Positions 55,690 to 64,000 of a DNA stretch of 64,000 bases are shown one piece after another. Position numbers and translations under genes: made by a program. How positions within the stretch are numbered: the first letter of the stretch is position 1; each line of letters opens with the position of its first letter. The notes beneath the pieces were generated by a model. It ran no database searches. It saw only the letters and a list, made by a program, of their open reading frames with translations, and was not told where the DNA came from. The stretch is from Duganella sp. 1224 (GTDB lineage: Bacteria > Pseudomonadota > Gammaproteobacteria > Burkholderiales > Burkholderiaceae_D), in assembly GCF_013408245.1 (NCBI RefSeq), contig NZ_JACBYS010000001.1, positions 1,984,001-2,048,000 on the forward strand. Reading direction: 5' to 3'.

Positions 55690-55718
55690 TTGCATTCGTT
55701 TGCGCATTGCAGCATCAT
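55690..55718 (+). promoter_or_regulatory. Candidate promoter of a small RNA
   Basis: TTGCAT and CATCAT separated by 17 bases, 4 to 5 matches each to the sigma-70 consensus. A start about 7 bases downstream would begin the candidate small RNA at about 55725. Confidence 0.35.
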
Positions 55719-55724
55719 TCAACT

Positions 55725-55786
55725 GTCTCCTCTATTCTCCTCCAAGGAAATAGATTTAGCCCGCTCCTGTAGCGGGCTTTTTTTTT
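55725..55786 (+). ncRNA. Candidate two-hairpin small RNA with anti-Shine-Dalgarno loop
   Basis: No plus-strand gene lies upstream, yet a strong terminator is present. The first hairpin is 55731-55754: UCUAUU pairs with AAUAGA and UCC with GGA around a UCCAA loop and a bulged C, leaving CUCC-UCC exposed. The second (55758-55778) is a perfect 8-bp stem AGCCCGCU/AGCGGGCU followed by about nine U. Total length would be about 62 bases. Pyrimidine-rich CUCCUCC segments in loops are known from small RNAs that bind ribosome-binding sites. Transcription is not demonstrated. Confidence 0.4.
55758..55786 (+). terminator. Rho-independent terminator
   Basis: Perfect 8-bp stem AGCCCGCT/AGCGGGCT with a CCTGT loop and a run of nine T on the plus strand. 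It is the 3' end of the candidate small RNA. Confidence 0.85.
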
Positions 55787-55856
55787 ACCGTGTAGGATGC
55801 ACTCAGCTTTGCCTTTTCACAAGACAGATCAGAACCACAGAGAGCGCCCGCACCGA

Positions 55857-56672
55857 ATGAATCACCCTGCCGCCGTCCCGCCGCCCACGCCCGACTGGTC
55901 CCGCACCGACCTCGGCGACCACGCCCACTGGCCCGCCAGCCTGCGCCTGACCATCGACATCCTGCTCAATTCGCCACAAGCGATGCTGCTGGTGTGGGGG
56001 CCGCAGCAAATCACCGTCTACAACGACGCTTATGCCGCCCTGATCGGCCTGCCCAGCCTGCGCGCGCCCGGCGGCAACGTGCCGGCCATGCAGCCGGCCG
56101 CCTTCAGCTGGAGCAGCGCCGCGCTGGCGCCGGCGCGCGAGGGCCGCGGCGTCAGCTACCGCGGCTGCACGCTGCCGCTGTGGCGCGATGGCCGCATGGA
56201 GCAGCAGGCGCTCGATCTTTACTACACGCCGGTGCGCGGCGAGGACGGCGTGGCCGGCATCCTGTGCACGCTGGCGCTGGCGCGGCCGGCGGCGGCCGGC
56301 GGCGACGCGCCGCTGCGCCTGCTGGTGGTGGAGGACAACGCCGACGCCCGCTACCTGGTGTGCGAAACCCTGCGCGCACTGGGCCATGAGGTGGAGGCCG
56401 TGGCCAGCGGCGAGGAGGCGCTGCCGCTGCTGAGCCGGCAGGTGTTCGACGTGCTGTTCACCGACGTCAGCCTGCCCGGCATGTCCGGCGTCGACCTGGC
56501 GCGGCTGGCCCTGCAACAACGGCCGCGCCTGGCGCTGTTGTTCGCCTCCGGTTATGGCGACGAGCTGACCCGCCGGCTGGAGTTTCCCGCCCAATCGTTG
56601 CAAAAACCCTACGACATCGAACAGCTGCAACAGGCGCTGGAACAGCTCGCCGCCAGCCTGCGGGCGAACTGA
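55857..56672 (+). CDS. PAS-receiver protein without kinase domains
   Basis: A protein of about 271 residues from ATG 55857. Residues 10-135 match the N-terminal PAS unit of large hybrid kinases (PDWSRTDLGDHAHWPASLRLTIDILLNSPQAMLLVWGPQQITVYNDAYAALIG). It joins directly to a receiver domain (LRLLVVEDNADARYLV ... VLFTDVSLPGMSGVDLA, with the phospho-Asp, and the Lys in LQKPYD). The HisKA and HATPase domains that normally separate these parts are missing, so it looks like an internal-deletion derivative of a hybrid kinase. It precedes a full hybrid kinase by 68 bases and may act with it. Confidence 0.8.
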   Translation: MNHPAAVPPPTPDWSRTDLGDHAHWPASLRLTIDILLNSPQAMLLVWGPQQITVYNDAYAALIGLPSLRAPGGNVPAMQPAAFSWSSAALAPAREGRGVSYRGCTLPLWRDGRMEQQALDLYYTPVRGEDGVAGILCTLALARPAAAGGDAPLRLLVVEDNADARYLVCETLRALGHEVEAVASGEEALPLLSRQVFDVLFTDVSLPGMSGVDLARLALQQRPRLALLFASGYGDELTRRLEFPAQSLQKPYDIEQLQQALEQLAASLRAN

Positions 56673-56740
56673 TCAGCACCCGCCGGCGCGCGCTGCCAAC
56701 CGTGCGGAGGCGGCGCAAAGGTTGGCGCTAAAATGGGTTC

Positions 56741-58888
56741 ATGACAGTTCAGAACGATCCCATCGCCATTCCGACTCTCGCGCCGGACGCGCAAGAAGAG
56801 CTGCTGCGCGCCCGGGAAGCGTTGCGCCAGAGTCAGCTGGAGTTGCGCGCGCTCGCCAATTCCATGCCGCAGCTGGCCTGGATCGCTGAACAGGACGGCA
56901 CCATGGTCTGGTACAACCAGCGCTGGTACGACTACACCGGCTCCACGCCGGAGCAGATGGCCGGCGACGGCTGGCAGCGCTTCTACGCGCCCGATTGCCT
57001 GCCGGCGATGATCGCCCACTGGGAACAATCGCGCCGCGACGGCACGCCATTCGAGCTGGAGGTGCCGATCCGCGGCGCCAATGGCGAGTTCCGCTGGTTC
57101 CTGACCCGCGCCAATCCGTTTCACAGCCCCGACGGCCGCATCCTGCGCTGGTTCGGCACCAGCACCGACGTCGACCAGGTCAAGCGCGCGCAAGAGGCGC
57201 TGCGCGACGAAACCGCCGTGCTCGAACTGCTGAACCGCACCGGCGCCGCGCTGGCCTCGCAGCGCGACCTCGGCCCGCTGCTGCAGGATGTCACCGACGC
57301 CGCCACCAGCATCAGCGGCGCCCGCTTTGGCGCGCTGTTCTACCACACCACCAACAGCGCCGGCCACGCCACGCTGCTGCACACGCTGTCGACCGGCGCG
57401 GCGGCCGCCTTCACCCGCTTTGCCGAGCCGCTGGCCAAGGCGCTGTTCGCGCCCGGCATGGCCGGCGCCGGCGCGGTGCGCTGCAACGACGTGCTGGCCG
57501 ATCCGCGCCACGCCGGCGCCGCCGGCCCGCCGCCGGTGCGCAGCTACCTGGCAGTGCCGGTGGCGCTGCGCAACGGCGAAGTGATCGGCTGCCTGATGTT
57601 CGGCCACTCGCAGCCGGGCATGTTCAGCGAGCGCACCGAGCGCATCATCGGCGGCATCGCCGCCCAGGCCGCCGTGGCGATCGACAACGCCCGCCTGTAT
57701 GAATCGGAGCGCCAGGCGCGCGCCGAGGCCGAGCGCACCAGCCAGATGAAGGATGAATTCCTGGCCACGCTGTCGCACGAGCTGCGCACGCCGCTGACCG
57801 CCATCCTCGGCTGGGCCCAGGTGCTGCGGCGCGGCAGCCGCGGCGAGGCCGACCTGCACCGCGGCCTGCAAACCATCGAGCGCAACGCCCGCTTGCAGGC
57901 GCAGCTGATCGAGGACCTGCTGGACATGAGCAGCATCGCCTCCGGCCGCGTCAAGCTGGAAATGCAGCCGCTGGCGCCGGCCGCGCTGGCCGCCACCGCC
58001 ATCGAGTCGGTGCGGCCGGCCGCCGAGGCCAAGCAGATCCGCATCGACACCGACTTCACCGCCATGCCCGACGTGGTGGCCGGCGACGCCAACCGCCTGC
58101 AGCAGGTGCTGTGGAACCTGCTGAGCAACGCGCTCAAGTTCACGCCGCGCGGCGGCACCGTCAGCGTCGGCGTGCGGCGCGAGGACGAACAGATCGCCAT
58201 CAGCGTGCGCGACAGCGGCATCGGCATCAGCCCGGCCTTCCTCGGCCACGTGTTCGAGCGCTTCCGCCAGGCCGACGCCACCACCACGCGCGAGCATGGC
58301 GGCCTGGGCCTGGGGCTGGCCATCGCCAAGCACCTGGTGGAGCAGCACGGCGGCACCATCAGCGCCGCCAGCGAGGGCGAAGGCCGCGGCGCCTGCTTCA
58401 CGGTGCGGCTGCCGCGCCGCCCGGCCGCCGCGCCGCTGGCCGCCACCCCGGCCGCCGCCGACGACGCGGCGCCGGGCGAACATGGTGCGGCGCATGATTT
58501 GTCCGGCCTGCAGGTGCTGGTGGTCGACGACGAGGCCGACGCGCGCGAACTGATCAAGCGCATCCTGGCCGACTGCAACGCCGAGGTGCTGACCGCCGCC
58601 ACCGCCACCGAGGCGCTGCAACTGCTGCAGCACGAGCGGCCCGATTTGCTGGTCAGCGACCTCGGCATGCCGGAGGTCGACGGCTACGGCCTGCTGGACC
58701 GCATCCGCGCGCTCGGACCGGCGCGCGGCGGCAACCTGCCGGCCATCGCGCTGACCGCGTTTGCGCGCTCGGAGGACCGCCTCAAGGCGCTGTCCAGCGG
58801 CTTCCTGGCGCACATCGCCAAGCCGGTCGAGCCCAATGAACTGATCGCCAAAGTGGCCGCCATGGGCGCCGCCCACCGGCACGCGTAA
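56741..58888 (+). CDS. Soluble hybrid histidine kinase (PAS-GAF-HisKA-HATPase-REC)
   Basis: A 715-residue cytoplasmic kinase. PAS (about 25-150, NSMPQLAWIAEQDGTMVWYNQRWYDYTGSTPEQM), GAF (about 165-315), HisKA with phospho-acceptor in MKDEFLATLSHELRTPLTAILGWAQVL, HATPase with NLLSNALKFTPRGG and DSGIGISPAF and GGLGLGLAIAKHLVEQHGG, and a C-terminal receiver (VLVVDDEADAREL ... LLVSDLGMPEVDGYGL). There is no membrane helix, so it probably senses a cytoplasmic signal. It belongs to a run of signalling genes on the plus strand. Confidence 0.92.
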   Translation: MTVQNDPIAIPTLAPDAQEELLRAREALRQSQLELRALANSMPQLAWIAEQDGTMVWYNQRWYDYTGSTPEQMAGDGWQRFYAPDCLPAMIAHWEQSRRDGTPFELEVPIRGANGEFRWFLTRANPFHSPDGRILRWFGTSTDVDQVKRAQEALRDETAVLELLNRTGAALASQRDLGPLLQDVTDAATSISGARFGALFYHTTNSAGHATLLHTLSTGAAAAFTRFAEPLAKALFAPGMAGAGAVRCNDVLADPRHAGAAGPPPVRSYLAVPVALRNGEVIGCLMFGHSQPGMFSERTERIIGGIAAQAAVAIDNARLYESERQARAEAERTSQMKDEFLATLSHELRTPLTAILGWAQVLRRGSRGEADLHRGLQTIERNARLQAQLIEDLLDMSSIASGRVKLEMQPLAPAALAATAIESVRPAAEAKQIRIDTDFTAMPDVVAGDANRLQQVLWNLLSNALKFTPRGGTVSVGVRREDEQIAISVRDSGIGISPAFLGHVFERFRQADATTTREHGGLGLGLAIAKHLVEQHGGTISAASEGEGRGACFTVRLPRRPAAAPLAATPAAADDAAPGEHGAAHDLSGLQVLVVDDEADARELIKRILADCNAEVLTAATATEALQLLQHERPDLLVSDLGMPEVDGYGLLDRIRALGPARGGNLPAIALTAFARSEDRLKALSSGFLAHIAKPVEPNELIAKVAAMGAAHRHA

Positions 58889-59095
58889 CACCGATATCAG
58901 CTTGCTCACAGTCGTGGTGAAATTTCCATGAGGCAATTTTTCCACTCCTACTTCACGACGCGGCAATGTCCTACAAGCAATTTGAGAAACTCTTGATACA
59001 CTACAAAACTGTTGAACAACGCTTGTGTGCGCCGCACCAGCGCCAGATTGCGTTATTATCGAATTACTAAAGATTTAAAGGGACCGAGAGCCATC

Positions 59096-60073
59096 ATGCC
59101 GAGCCGAGACGAAATCCTGAACGCCAAAATTTTGGTGGTGGATGACAGCGCAGACAACGTCGAACTGATGTTGGAGATCCTGCGCGAGGCCGGCTATACC
59201 GATGTGTCATCAACCATGCTGCCAGAACAGGTTTGCCCGCTGCACCGCCAGCACTGCTACGACCTGATCCTGCTGGACCTGCAGATGCCCGGCCTGAACG
59301 GTTTCCAGGTCATGAAGGGCCTGAAGGAAATCGAGCAAGGCGGCTACCTGCCGGTACTGGCGCTGACCGCCCAGCCCAGCTTCAAGATCGCCGCGCTGGA
59401 GGCCGGCGCGCGCGACTTCATCAGCAAACCCTTCGATCTGCTGGAAGTGCACAAGCGCATCCACAACATGCTGGAAGTGCGCCTGCTGTACAAGGAGCTG
59501 GCGCAGTACAGCCGCCAGCAGCAGGAACTGGCGCTGCACGACCCGCTGACCTCGCTGCCCAACCGCCGGCTGCTGGAAGACCGCATCGCCACCGTGCTGC
59601 AACACGCGGCGCGCCAGCAGAACAAGGCCGCCGTCATGTACCTGGACCTGGACGGCTTCAAGGCCATCAACGACACCCACGGCCACGCCTATGGCGACGA
59701 CATCCTCAAGCAGGTGGCGCAGCGCCTGGTCGGCTGCTCGCGCAAGGAAGACACCGTGGCGCGCGTGGGCGGCGACGAGTTCGTCATCGTCATGGGCGAC
59801 ATCGCCACCGTGGCCGACACCCAGGAACCGGCCAACAAGCTGATCGAGGCGGTGTCCCAGCCCTACCAGGTCAACGGCCTGACGCTGCGGCTGTCGACCA
59901 GCATCGGCGTGGCCCTGTTCCCGGACGACGCGGCCGAGGTGGCGGCGCTGATCGCCGCGGCCGACGGCGCCCTCTACGAAGCCAAGCGCTCGGGCAAGAA
60001 CCGTTGCTGCACCGCGCAGTCGATGCGCAGCGAGCCCCCCCAGCAACACACCATGTCGGCCACGCTGGCCTGA
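59096..60073 (+). CDS. Response regulator with GGDEF output (diguanylate cyclase)
   Basis: A 325-residue REC-GGDEF protein from ATG 59096; the longer frame upstream is not family-like. The receiver (residues 8-130) has KILVVDDSADNVELM and DLILLDLQMPGLNGFQVM with the phospho-Asp and the SKPFDLLE lysine. The GGDEF domain has an intact active site VARVGGDEFVIVMGD and LHDPLTSLPNRRLLEDR, so it is likely an active WspR-like cyclase. The 207-base gap upstream contains only leader DNA. Upstream and downstream kinases are candidate phosphodonors. Confidence 0.92.
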   Translation: MPSRDEILNAKILVVDDSADNVELMLEILREAGYTDVSSTMLPEQVCPLHRQHCYDLILLDLQMPGLNGFQVMKGLKEIEQGGYLPVLALTAQPSFKIAALEAGARDFISKPFDLLEVHKRIHNMLEVRLLYKELAQYSRQQQELALHDPLTSLPNRRLLEDRIATVLQHAARQQNKAAVMYLDLDGFKAINDTHGHAYGDDILKQVAQRLVGCSRKEDTVARVGGDEFVIVMGDIATVADTQEPANKLIEAVSQPYQVNGLTLRLSTSIGVALFPDDAAEVAALIAAADGALYEAKRSGKNRCCTAQSMRSEPPQQHTMSATLA

Positions 60074-60098
60074 AAAAAAAGCGGGCCGCGGCCCGCTT
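60073..60098 (-). terminator. Rho-independent terminator of the 60.1-60.5 kb gene
   Basis: AAGCGGGC and GCCCGCTT pair across CGCG; the minus-strand transcript continues into eight U. It overlaps the end of the convergent GGDEF gene. Confidence 0.8.
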
Positions 60099-60121
60099 GG
60101 CTGGCATAACGGCGCTGCGCC

Positions 60122-60553
<432 letters not shown>

Positions 60554-60699
60554 TCAGTTGAACTCACGCTGTACTGTGCCAGTGGCGCCGCGCCGGGTCT
60601 GTGCGCAGGCGAACGCTGCTCCACGCACACCGGCATTTTTGACATTCACTTACCCCCTTGTTATGATCAATTGTGCATCTCGCCGCGTGCAGAAACCCC

Positions 60700-62319
60700 G
60701 TGCCTAAAATCGACAAACCCAAGATCCTGGTCGTCAATGACGACGCCAACAGCCTGTTCGCGCTGACCAGTCTGCTCGCCCAGTGGGCCGAGCAGGAATG
60801 CTATGAGGTGCTGGCCGCGCGCTCCGGCCAGGACGCGCTGCGCCAGGTGCTGATGCACGACTTCGCGGTGATCCTGCTGGACGTGAACATGCCGGGCATG
60901 GACGGCTTCGAAACCGCCGAGGCCATCCACGCCCGCGCGCGCTCGGCCGACATTCCCATCATCTTCATCACCGCCTTCCTCGCGGACGAACTGGACCGGC
61001 TGAAGGCTTACCAGCACGGCGCCGTCGACTTCCTGTTCACGCCGGTGATCCCGCAGGTGCTGTACGCCAAGATCGCCGTGTTCGTGGCGCTGGCGATGAA
61101 GAACGAGGAACTGAAAAAGCAGGCGCGCCAGCTGAGCCAGCGCACCACCGAGCTGACCGCCACCAACCAGCGGCTGACGCGCGAGATCGAGGAGCGCAAG
61201 TCGATGGAGCGGCAGAACCACGCCAAGGACGAGTTCCTGGCCATGCTGGGCCACGAGCTGCGCAATCCGCTCAGCGCCATCAGCAGCGCGGCGTCGCTGA
61301 TCGGCCTGCCCGGGGTGTCGGCCGAGGGCGTGCAGCGCGCCAAGAAGATCATCCAGCGCCAGAGCCAGCACCTGGGCCGCATCGTCGACGATCTGCTCGA
61401 CCTGTCGCGCGCCATGTCCGGCAAGATCCTGCTGAACCGGGTGCCGCTGGACGTGGCCAAGCTGGTGGCCACCACGCTGGAAACCTGCCGCGCCACCGGC
61501 CGCTGCACCGACTACGACCTGGTGCAGGACCTCGACGCCGGCTGGATCGACGGCGACCCGACCCGGCTCGAACAAATCACCAGCAACCTGCTCGACAACG
61601 CCCTCAAGTACACGCCGCCCGGCGGCCGCATCGAGGTGCGCACCTGGACCGAGAACGACGACGTGGTGCTGAGCGTGCGCGACACCGGCGTCGGCATCGC
61701 CGCCGAGCTGCTGCCGCACGTGTTCGACGTGTTCGTGCAGGGCAGCAGCACGCTGGACCGCTCGCAGGGCGGGCTGGGCATCGGCCTGTCGCTGGTGCGG
61801 CGGCTGGCCGAGCTGCACGGCGGCAGCGTGGCGGCGGAAAGCGCCGGCGAGAACCGCGGCAGCACCTTCACGCTGCGCCTGCCGCGCATCGAGCACCAGA
61901 CGGCGCCGGCCCCGGCGGCGGTGCGCCGCAGCGAGCACGGCAAGCCGCGCGTGCTGCTGATCGAGGACAACGACGACGGCCGCGAGATGATGACCATGAT
62001 GCTGGGCGGTTACGGCTACGAGGTCGCCTCGGCCGCCGACGGCCTGCTGGGCCTGCAGGCGGCGCAAGCGCACCAGCCGGACCTGGCGCTGGTGGACATC
62101 GGCCTGCCCGGCATCGACGGCTACGAGGTGGCGCGCCGCCTGCGCGCCGATCCGGCCACGCGCGACATCAAGCTGATCGCCCTCACCGGCTACGGCCTGG
62201 CGGAAGACCTGCGGCGCGTGATGGAGGCCGGCTTCGACCGCCACCTGGTCAAGCCGGTCGACATCGAGCAGCTGATGGAGGCGATCGATACCTGCGCCCG
62301 GGTGCCGGTCAAGGGCTAG
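60700..62319 (+). CDS. Soluble hybrid kinase with two receivers (REC-HisKA-HATPase-REC)
   Basis: About 539 residues. GTG 60700 (MPKIDKPKILVVNDD) is preferred because the receiver begins there; a GTG at 60673 is an alternative and neither has a clear ribosome-binding site. The first receiver (VILLDVNMPGMDGFE) is linked by a coiled coil (RTTELTATNQRLTREIEERKS) to HisKA (DEFLAMLGHELRNPLSAISS), HATPase (NLLDNALKYTPPGG, DTGVGIAAEL, GLGIGLSLVRRLAELHGG) and the second receiver (RVLLIEDNDDGREMM ... LALVDIGLPGIDGYEVA). It is a cytoplasmic phosphorelay node; partners are probably in this cluster. Confidence 0.9.
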   Translation: MPKIDKPKILVVNDDANSLFALTSLLAQWAEQECYEVLAARSGQDALRQVLMHDFAVILLDVNMPGMDGFETAEAIHARARSADIPIIFITAFLADELDRLKAYQHGAVDFLFTPVIPQVLYAKIAVFVALAMKNEELKKQARQLSQRTTELTATNQRLTREIEERKSMERQNHAKDEFLAMLGHELRNPLSAISSAASLIGLPGVSAEGVQRAKKIIQRQSQHLGRIVDDLLDLSRAMSGKILLNRVPLDVAKLVATTLETCRATGRCTDYDLVQDLDAGWIDGDPTRLEQITSNLLDNALKYTPPGGRIEVRTWTENDDVVLSVRDTGVGIAAELLPHVFDVFVQGSSTLDRSQGGLGIGLSLVRRLAELHGGSVAAESAGENRGSTFTLRLPRIEHQTAPAPAAVRRSEHGKPRVLLIEDNDDGREMMTMMLGGYGYEVASAADGLLGLQAAQAHQPDLALVDIGLPGIDGYEVARRLRADPATRDIKLIALTGYGLAEDLRRVMEAGFDRHLVKPVDIEQLMEAIDTCARVPVKG

Positions 62320-62416
62320 GAGTGGCCGCACGCTTGACGCGGCGTGCGCCACAATGGGCAAAGCTCGGGTATGATCGGGTCACACCGTCGTCCGTCCGAC
62401 TTTACAGAGAAAACCC

Positions 62417-63148
62417 ATGTCCGTACCGGCATCGCAAGAACACCCCACTCCACCGGCAGAGGCGCTGCGCAGCGCCGACCTGAGCGAGCTGCTCGGCCAC
62501 GTCCACACCTGCTGGGACAACGAGCGCCGGTCGCTGTCGCGCCAGCTGCACGACAGCCTGGGCTCGTCGCTGACGGCGCTGACCATGCACCTCGGCCTGC
62601 TGATGCAAAAGCTGCCGCCCGACCAGGCGCTGCAGGACCGCGCGGCCACCATGAAGAAGCTGCTGGGCCAGATCGTCGAAACCAACCGCCAGATGCAGCT
62701 CAAGCTGTGGAACGACAAGCTGGAATTCCTCGGCGTGCGCGTGGCGCTGGACGAACTGGTCACGCAGTTCGGCCAGCAGCACGGCATCACCGCCCGCTGC
62801 AGCCTGCCGGAGGATGAACTGGATTGCCCGCGCAGCCACGGCATCGTGCTGCTGCACACGCTGGAGGAGGCGCTGCGCAACATCGTCGCCCATGCGCAGG
62901 CCAGCGAGGTCGACGTCATCGTCGACGACAATGAAGACGAGGTGATGCTGACCGTGAAGGACAACGGCGTCGGCCTCAGCGGCCCGGTGCCGGCGGCGCC
63001 GCACCAGCCGGCCGGCAAGTTCGGCCTGCGCATGGCGCGCGAACGGGCCGCCTACCTGGGCGGCACGCTGACCTTGTCGGCCGGCCCCGAGCGCGGCGTC
63101 ATCCTGACGATGATCCTGCCCAAGCCGGCCAAGGCCGACTTAATGTAG
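62417..63148 (+). CDS. Soluble NarL-type (HisKA_3) histidine kinase
   Basis: A 243-residue protein with the phospho-acceptor in LSRQLHDSLGSSLTALTMHLGLL, characteristic of HisKA_3 kinases that pair with LuxR-type regulators, and a HATPase region with EALRNIVAHAQASEVDV and VKDNGVGLSG. There is no sensor domain and no membrane helix, and no LuxR/NarL regulator adjoins it in the window. It follows the double-receiver kinase by 97 bases, possibly receiving its signal from that protein. Its stop overlaps the convergent NADH dehydrogenase by 9 bases. Confidence 0.88.
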   Translation: MSVPASQEHPTPPAEALRSADLSELLGHVHTCWDNERRSLSRQLHDSLGSSLTALTMHLGLLMQKLPPDQALQDRAATMKKLLGQIVETNRQMQLKLWNDKLEFLGVRVALDELVTQFGQQHGITARCSLPEDELDCPRSHGIVLLHTLEEALRNIVAHAQASEVDVIVDDNEDEVMLTVKDNGVGLSGPVPAAPHQPAGKFGLRMARERAAYLGGTLTLSAGPERGVILTMILPKPAKADLM

Positions 63149-64000
63149 TTTGACCAGCGGCGTGGTGCGCTTGATCAGGAAGCGCGCCACCGCCAGCACG
63201 CCGGTGCGCACCGTGCCCAGCACCGCCTTGTGGTGCAACAGGTGCAGGCTGACGTACATCATGCGCGCCACAAAGCCATCCACGAACCAGCTCAGGCCCT
63301 TGAGCGATCCCATCAGGCTGCCGACCGACGTGGTCTGGCCGAACGACACCAGCGAACCATAATCGCGGTACACATACGGCTTGTCCTGCGGCGGCTGGCC
63401 CTTGTGCTGGCGCATGAAGGTTTCGACCAGGTAATCGGCCATCTGGTGCGCGGCCTGGGCGCGCGGCGGCACCAGCTTGCCGTCCGGGCCGACGCAGGCG
63501 GCGCAGTCGCCCAGCGCGTAGATGCCGTCGACGCCCTTGACGGCCAGCGTGCCGTCGACGTCCAGCTGACCGGACTTGACGGTCGGCAGGCCCAGCGTCT
63601 TCAGGAAGTCCGGCGCCTTGATGCCGGCCGCCCAGACGACGATCTGCGCCGGGTAGACGGTGTCGCCGGCGGTGACGCCGGTGGCATCGATGGCGGTCAC
63701 GCGGGTGTCGGTCACCACCTTGACGGCGCGCTCGCGCAACAGTGCCAGCGCCGCGCTGGAGACTTTTTCCGGCAGCGGCGCCAGGATGCGCGGCGCCCCT
63801 TCCAGCAGCGTGATGCGCACGTCGCGCTCGGCCTGCAATTGGCGGAAGCCATAGGTGGCGTAGACGTCGCTGGCCTCGCGCAGCTCGGCGGCCAGCTCGA
63901 CGCCGGTGGCGCCGCCGCCAATGATCACCACGTCCACGCCGGCATCGGCGGCCACGCTCTTTTTGAGCTCGGCCAGCGTCAGCAGCTTGAGCAGCGTCAG
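63140..64000 (-). CDS. Type II NADH dehydrogenase/FAD-dependent oxidoreductase, N terminus outside window
   Basis: The frame is open from the stop at 63140 to the right edge, giving 287 residues; a GTG at 63955 is internal. The visible part contains the NADH-binding motif VDVVIIGGGATGVELAAEL, VVWAAGIKAPDFL, the FAD-binding GIYALGDCAAC, and a C-terminal amphipathic or hydrophobic segment (FVARMMYVSLHLLHHKAVLG), which anchors NDH-2 enzymes to the inner membrane. It transfers electrons from NADH to quinone without proton pumping. The N-terminal FAD domain lies beyond the window. Confidence 0.85.
   Translation of the reverse strand: MTLLKLLTLAELKKSVAADAGVDVVIIGGGATGVELAAELREASDVYATYGFRQLQAERDVRITLLEGAPRILAPLPEKVSSAALALLRERAVKVVTDTRVTAIDATGVTAGDTVYPAQIVVWAAGIKAPDFLKTLGLPTVKSGQLDVDGTLAVKGVDGIYALGDCAACVGPDGKLVPPRAQAAHQMADYLVETFMRQHKGQPPQDKPYVYRDYGSLVSFGQTTSVGSLMGSLKGLSWFVDGFVARMMYVSLHLLHHKAVLGTVRTGVLAVARFLIKRTTPLVKLH

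Overview
The window is high-GC DNA from a free-living betaproteobacterium, most likely an Oxalobacteraceae member of the Massilia/Duganella type. This is inferred from gene content and codon use, from the number of hybrid histidine kinases and GGDEF proteins, and from a GTCTGACCCC-type intergenic palindrome that recurs five times. Genes lie on both strands in short operons. The first and last genes are cut by the window edges.

Layout. 1-5.4 kb: metabolic genes (AstE/AspA-like deacylase, DUF1304 protein, ArsR regulator with an Old Yellow Enzyme reductase, secreted metallo-beta-lactamase-fold hydrolase). 5.5-10.5 kb: a five-gene minus-strand cluster encoding a glycine-rich secreted protein, a small exported protein, a FapD-like C39 peptidase, a second small exported protein with a double-glycine motif, and an outer-membrane barrel. 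A VpsR-like sigma-54 activator lies upstream. A canonical -24/-12 promoter and a palindromic candidate enhancer site sit between activator and structural genes. I read this as a Fap-like functional amyloid (biofilm matrix) system and consider it the most interesting locus here. 11.3-17.1 kb: a complete urease operon ureDABCEFGJ behind a perfect sigma-54 promoter and a perfect NtrC site. 17.3-18.5 kb: two tandem spore-coat-U/Csu-type pilin paralogs without chaperone or usher. 18.6-34.2 kb: SDR, DUF885 peptidase, a REC-PAS-GGDEF-EAL protein, a membrane hybrid kinase, SulP transporter, GH95 fucosidase, TetR with thiolase, and a GAF-GGDEF protein. 34.4-41.6 kb: a stress-type SDR with ku (NHEJ), a divergent SDR/TetR pair, lpxO and ligD. 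41.8-48.2 kb: a Lys/Ala-rich exported protein and an RND efflux operon. 48.4-53.6 kb: hydrolase, LysR with hydroxyacid dehydrogenase, FKBP isomerase, lldD with a VOC protein.

53.7-55.8 kb is unlike the rest: a lower-GC insert with a 13-C tract inside a tiny lipoprotein-like ORF, an unknown protein made of two related halves, three identical tRNA-Arg(ACG) genes, and a candidate small RNA whose first hairpin exposes a UCCUCC anti-Shine-Dalgarno loop. 55.9-63.1 kb is a signalling island (PAS-REC, PAS-GAF-HK-REC, REC-GGDEF, REC-HK-REC, soluble HisKA_3-type kinase), followed by a partial type II NADH dehydrogenase.

Together the genes suggest a soil or plant-associated bacterium with nitrogen-regulated urea use, c-di-GMP-controlled surface structures, LPS modification, NHEJ repair and multidrug efflux. 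Functions are assigned from motifs read by eye; no database search was run.
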